DNA of 64,000 nucleotides from Falsiroseomonas ponticola (lineage in GTDB: Bacteria > Pseudomonadota > Alphaproteobacteria > Acetobacterales > Acetobacteraceae), in NCBI RefSeq assembly GCF_016805305.1, contig NZ_JAERQN010000004.1, forward strand, positions 248,001 to 312,000, read 5' to 3'. Shown piece by piece: positions 61,403 to 64,000 of the stretch. Within the stretch, counting starts at the first letter, position 1. Each line of letters starts with the position of its first letter. A model generated the notes under the pieces. It was given only the letters and a program-made list of their open reading frames with translations, ran no database searches and was not told the DNA's origin. The position numbers and the translations under genes were made by a program.

Positions 61403-62461
61403 TCAGGCGGCCTCGAAGCGCATGGCCTCGGCCGAGAGGCCCGGCCCGAAGGCCAGCGCGCAGCCCAGGCCCCGCCGCCCCTCCCGCATCATCCGCGCCA
61501 GCACGAAAAGCACGGTGGCGGAGGACATGTTGCCATGCTCCGCCAGCACGCCCCGGCTCTCCGCCAGCGCATCCTGCGGCAGGTCCAGCCCATGCGCCAC
61601 GGCATCGAGGATGCTGCGCCCGCCGGGATGCACGGCCCAGAGGTCCACCGCCGCCACCTCCCTCCCCGCCAGCATCCGCGGCGCCAGCGCCGGCAGCGCA
61701 TGGGCCAGGGTGAAGGGCACCATGCCGGACAGGGTCATGTCGAAGCCCGCATCGCCGATGCGCCAGGTGATCTGCTCATGCGCCTCCGGGATCACCACGC
61801 TGCTGAACCCGTCCAGCCGCAGCCCCGTCTCCTCCGCGGACACGATGGCGGCGGCGCAGCCATCGGCGAACAGAAGAAAGCACAGCAGCTGTTCCAGCGC
61901 CGTCGTGTCCTGCAGGTGCAAGGTGCAGAGTTCGAGGCACACCACCAGCACGCGGGCCCGCGGCTCGCTCCGCACCACATGCCAGGCCAGCTTCAGCGCG
62001 TTGATCGCGGCCTGGCAGCCCATGAAGCCCACGGTGGTGCGTTCCACCGACAGCGGCAGCCCGAAGCGGGTGATGATGTGGCGGTCGAGCCCCGGGGCCA
62101 CGAAGCCGGTGCAGGTGGCGACGATGACATGGGTGATCCCCGGCGCCGCCGAGGCCAGGTCCAGCCGTTCCAGCGCCGCATCCGCCAGCGCCGGCGCCTC
62201 CTCCTCCCACCGCCGCATCCGGGCCTGGGTGGTCGGGAAGGCGCCGCCCTGGCGGTAGAAGCCGCAGCTGGTGCCCGAACCCTCCGGCTCGGCGGGGTGG
62301 AGCACGGAGTGCCGGCTTGCGATGCCGGACCGCGCCGCCATCTTGGCGAAGGCGGCGCGGTCCCGCCCCAGCGCCTGGGCCATGGCGAAGGCAGAGAAGG
62401 CGCCATGCACCTGGTGGGCGGGCGTTGCCGTGGCGATGCGGTTCAGGAAGACCTGTGTCAT
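61403..62461 (-). CDS. Type III polyketide synthase
   Basis: 352-aa homodimeric chalcone-synthase-like enzyme. The catalytic triad is C149 (GFMGCQAAIN), H278 (WAVHPGGRS) and N311 (EHGNMSSATV). ATCTGFVAPGLDRHII is the usual motif before the active Cys. It condenses a starter acyl-CoA with malonyl-CoA to a resorcinol, pyrone or phloroglucinol. First gene of a three-gene operon with the methyltransferase and FAD oxidoreductase, the same gene order as the Streptomyces srsABC phenolic-lipid operon. The starter is unknown; long acyl chains are likely in the alkylresorcinol branch. Confidence 0.95.
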   Translation of the reverse strand: MTQVFLNRIATATPAHQVHGAFSAFAMAQALGRDRAAFAKMAARSGIASRHSVLHPAEPEGSGTSCGFYRQGGAFPTTQARMRRWEEEAPALADAALERLDLASAAPGITHVIVATCTGFVAPGLDRHIITRFGLPLSVERTTVGFMGCQAAINALKLAWHVVRSEPRARVLVVCLELCTLHLQDTTALEQLLCFLLFADGCAAAIVSAEETGLRLDGFSSVVIPEAHEQITWRIGDAGFDMTLSGMVPFTLAHALPALAPRMLAGREVAAVDLWAVHPGGRSILDAVAHGLDLPQDALAESRGVLAEHGNMSSATVLFVLARMMREGRRGLGCALAFGPGLSAEAMRFEAA

Positions 62462-62834
62462 CCCATCAAGGTTGGGCGGCGCGGCCCGGCGGTAAGGCCC
62501 CGTTCACGAAACAGGCGGTGAGCAGCCGCGACTCCGCCATGCAGCAAAGTCAATCCTGGGCAGCCCTTGGCGCAGGTCTACCCCCAAACCCCGCTTTTCC
62601 CTGCATTTTCCGCCGCCTGCCCGGCGTTCTGCACATGACAGGTTTCTGGCGATTTGGGGGTGTCTTGGCGCCTTGACTGGCCCATATGGTGCCGGCGGCC
62701 GAAACCGGCCCCTTCCCAACCGCAAGATCGCTGACCCGCCGGTGAACCCGCGCGGGCCATCGCTCGTGCCGGCGCCGGGCGGGGGTCCTGGCTTCGGGCA
62801 CCGACGTGATGGCGGCAGGGACACGGGCTGACAG
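62462..62834. other. Divergent promoter region between type III PKS and sigma factor genes
   Basis: 373 nt without a gene. It must contain the promoters for both neighbours. TTGACT at 62673-62678 is a good -35, but no acceptable -10 follows at 16-18 nt. GGCCG-AAAC-CGGCC (62697-62710) is a small hairpin in the probable 5' leader of the sigma factor gene. The central part (about 62580-62695) is less GC-rich than average. I see no RNA gene or riboswitch. Confidence 0.4.
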
Positions 62835-64000
62835 ATGGACGGGATGTTCGGACAGAAGGCGACCGACCGGGACGGGCTGGAGGCTGAGGCCCCCAGCTTC
62901 GCGGCCCTGATGCGCCGCGATGGCTCCGACGATGCGGGCCATGACGAGATGCGCCCGGGTGTCTCGGCCGAGGCCCTGATCCCCGAGGATGACGAGGATG
63001 CGGTCGTCGGCCTGGTGGATGACGCCGGCCTCGACGTGCTGCCGGAGGAAGAGGCCGAGGAGCAGGAGGGCATGGCCCCCCTCGGCTTCACCGCCGGCGC
63101 CGGGGACGACGAGTCCGCCCCGGCCGCGGGCAACATCAATCCTGCCTCCGGCGGCCGCAACGACGACAGCGTCACCATGTTCCTGCGGGAGATGGGCCAG
63201 GCGGAGCTGCTGTCGCGCGAGGATGAGATCGCGATCGCGCAGCGGATCGAGGCCGGGCGCGAAGCCATGCTCTCCGCCCTGTGCGAGAGCCCGACGACCA
63301 TCGCCACGCTGACCGCCTGGCGGGACGCGGCCGAGGCCGGCCGCCTGCCGCTGCGCGACCTGATCGAGCTGGAAGCCGCCGCCGCCGCCCATGGCGCGGA
63401 GGAACCGATCGTCGAGGGCGTGGAGGAAGCCGCCGCCGACCTGCCCGTCATCTCCGTCGAGGCGCGGATGCGGCCGGAGGTGATGGAATCCTTCGCCACC
63501 GCCCTCGCCGCGCTGGCCGCGCTGCGGGCCCCCGGCATCAAGGCGGCCGAGCTGCAGGCGCTGCGCCAGGAGGCCGTCGCGCAGGTGACGGCGCTTCGCC
63601 TCCGCCCCGCGCGGACCGAGGAGCTGCTGGGCAAGCTGCGCGACATCCACCGCCAGCTGGTCGCGCTGGAAGGCCGGGCCCTGCGCCTGGCCGCCAGCGC
63701 CCGCATCAGCCGCGACGATTTCCTGAAGCTCTGGAAGGGCGGCGAGGCCGGCTGCGGCGCGCGGCTCGAAAAGGCGATCGGCGCCACCAAGGCGGCGACC
63801 ACCCTCAAGGGCGACCTGGCCGAGATCAAGGCCGAGCTGGCGCGGATCGAGCAGGATTCCGGCGTTCCCGCCGCCACGCTCCGCCGCCTCTATGCCGAGG
63901 CCGCCCGGGCGGAGCGCGACCTGCGCCAGGCGAAGGATGAGCTGATCCGCGCCAATCTCCGCCTGGTGGTCCACCTGGCCCGCAAGTACCGCAACCGCGG
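62835..64000 (+). CDS. rpoD: RNA polymerase sigma factor of the RpoD family (partial)
   Basis: 388 residues are readable before the right edge. Region 1.2 is clear (SVTMFLREMGQAELLSREDE, then IAIAQRIEAGREAM). A non-conserved region follows (LCESPTTIATLTAWRDAAEA), and region 2.1 begins at IRANLRLVVHLARKYRNRG. An in-frame TGA lies directly before the ATG, so the start cannot be moved upstream. Region 1.1 is short and acidic, keeping only a trace of its second half (VVGLVDDAGLDVLPEEEAEE). HLARKYRNRG differs from the near-invariant SIAKKYTNRG. It may be the housekeeping factor or a divergent RpoD paralogue; the cut at the edge prevents a decision. Confidence 0.88.
   Translation, partial: MDGMFGQKATDRDGLEAEAPSFAALMRRDGSDDAGHDEMRPGVSAEALIPEDDEDAVVGLVDDAGLDVLPEEEAEEQEGMAPLGFTAGAGDDESAPAAGNINPASGGRNDDSVTMFLREMGQAELLSREDEIAIAQRIEAGREAMLSALCESPTTIATLTAWRDAAEAGRLPLRDLIELEAAAAAHGAEEPIVEGVEEAAADLPVISVEARMRPEVMESFATALAALAALRAPGIKAAELQALRQEAVAQVTALRLRPARTEELLGKLRDIHRQLVALEGRALRLAASARISRDDFLKLWKGGEAGCGARLEKAIGATKAATTLKGDLAEIKAELARIEQDSGVPAATLRRLYAEAARAERDLRQAKDELIRANLRLVVHLARKYRNR

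Noticed and set aside
62673-62701. TTGACT as promoter of the sigma factor gene
   Set aside because: No acceptable -10 hexamer at 16-18 nt; a heat-shock-type reading (CTTG with CCCATAT) has too short a spacer. Kept only as a remark on the gap.
62504-63974. Two minus-strand frames of over 450 codons opposite the sigma factor gene
   Set aside because: The plus strand encodes clear RpoD regions 1.2 and 2.1; the reverse frames are low-complexity mirrors.

Overview
The window is chromosomal DNA of a very GC-rich alphaproteobacterium. The best guess is an Acetobacteraceae member of the Roseomonas type. The reasons are the uniformly high GC, the dense short operons with ATGA/TGATG stop-start overlaps, six Bug-type solute-binding proteins plus a TctC/TctA system, copper amine oxidase and creatininase-family enzymes, and a type III polyketide synthase triad beside an RpoD-family gene. 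No plasmid, phage, IS or CRISPR hallmark is visible. Genus assignment is inference.

Layout. 1-2302 (-): the start of a sulfonate/nitrate/taurine-type ABC transporter operon, preceded by a tiny Cys-Cys leader ORF. 2476-5543 (+): copper amine oxidase and branched-chain aminotransferase. 5574-6854 (-): receiver-kinase hybrid. 7164-11408 (+): HerA-like ATPase, gamma-glutamyltransferase-type enzyme and D-2-hydroxyacid dehydrogenase, ending at a strong terminator. 22695-11464 (-): an 11-kb series holding a class IV aminotransferase, a polyamine-type ABC transporter, a peptide-type ABC transporter with a fused permease-ATPase, and a creatininase-family hydrolase. 22798-27090 (+): amidase, Bug protein, SMP-30 lactonase, Bug protein. 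28789-27095 (-): DEAD-box RNA helicase with a hairpin touching its start codon.

28873-37218 is the most coherent accessory block. One operon encodes CoA-transferase, CitE-like lyase, a 69-aa GatC/AtzG-like protein, amidase and Bug protein. Around it lie a PuuE-like deacetylase-fold hydrolase, another Bug protein, an isochorismatase-type hydrolase and a GntR/HutC regulator. Two copies of a TTGTCCGKACAA palindrome sit in the two divergent promoter regions. I read this as one GntR-controlled regulon for a cyclic imide, ureide or amide: ring opening, deamidation, CoA activation, C-C cleavage.

37282-49110 continues the organic-acid theme: an OxyR-like LysR regulator, class II aldolase, a TTT transporter whose TctA and TctB are fused, PrpF/GalD-type isomerase, two Ldh-family dehydrogenases, a uronate-dehydrogenase-like enzyme and a metallo-beta-lactamase-fold hydrolase. 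49315-54695: PhoX-type phosphatase, a sulfurtransferase with a PatB/MalY C-S lyase, and an MFS exporter. 54802-59130: two flavin monooxygenases flanking an orphan ABC binding protein. 59528-59600: tRNA-Glu. 62461-59642 (-): type III PKS, methyltransferase and FAD oxidoreductase. The right edge cuts an RpoD-family sigma factor.

Overall the region reads as a scavenger's toolbox: many periplasmic binding proteins, few permeases, and enzymes for amides, organosulfur compounds, sugar acids and dicarboxylates.
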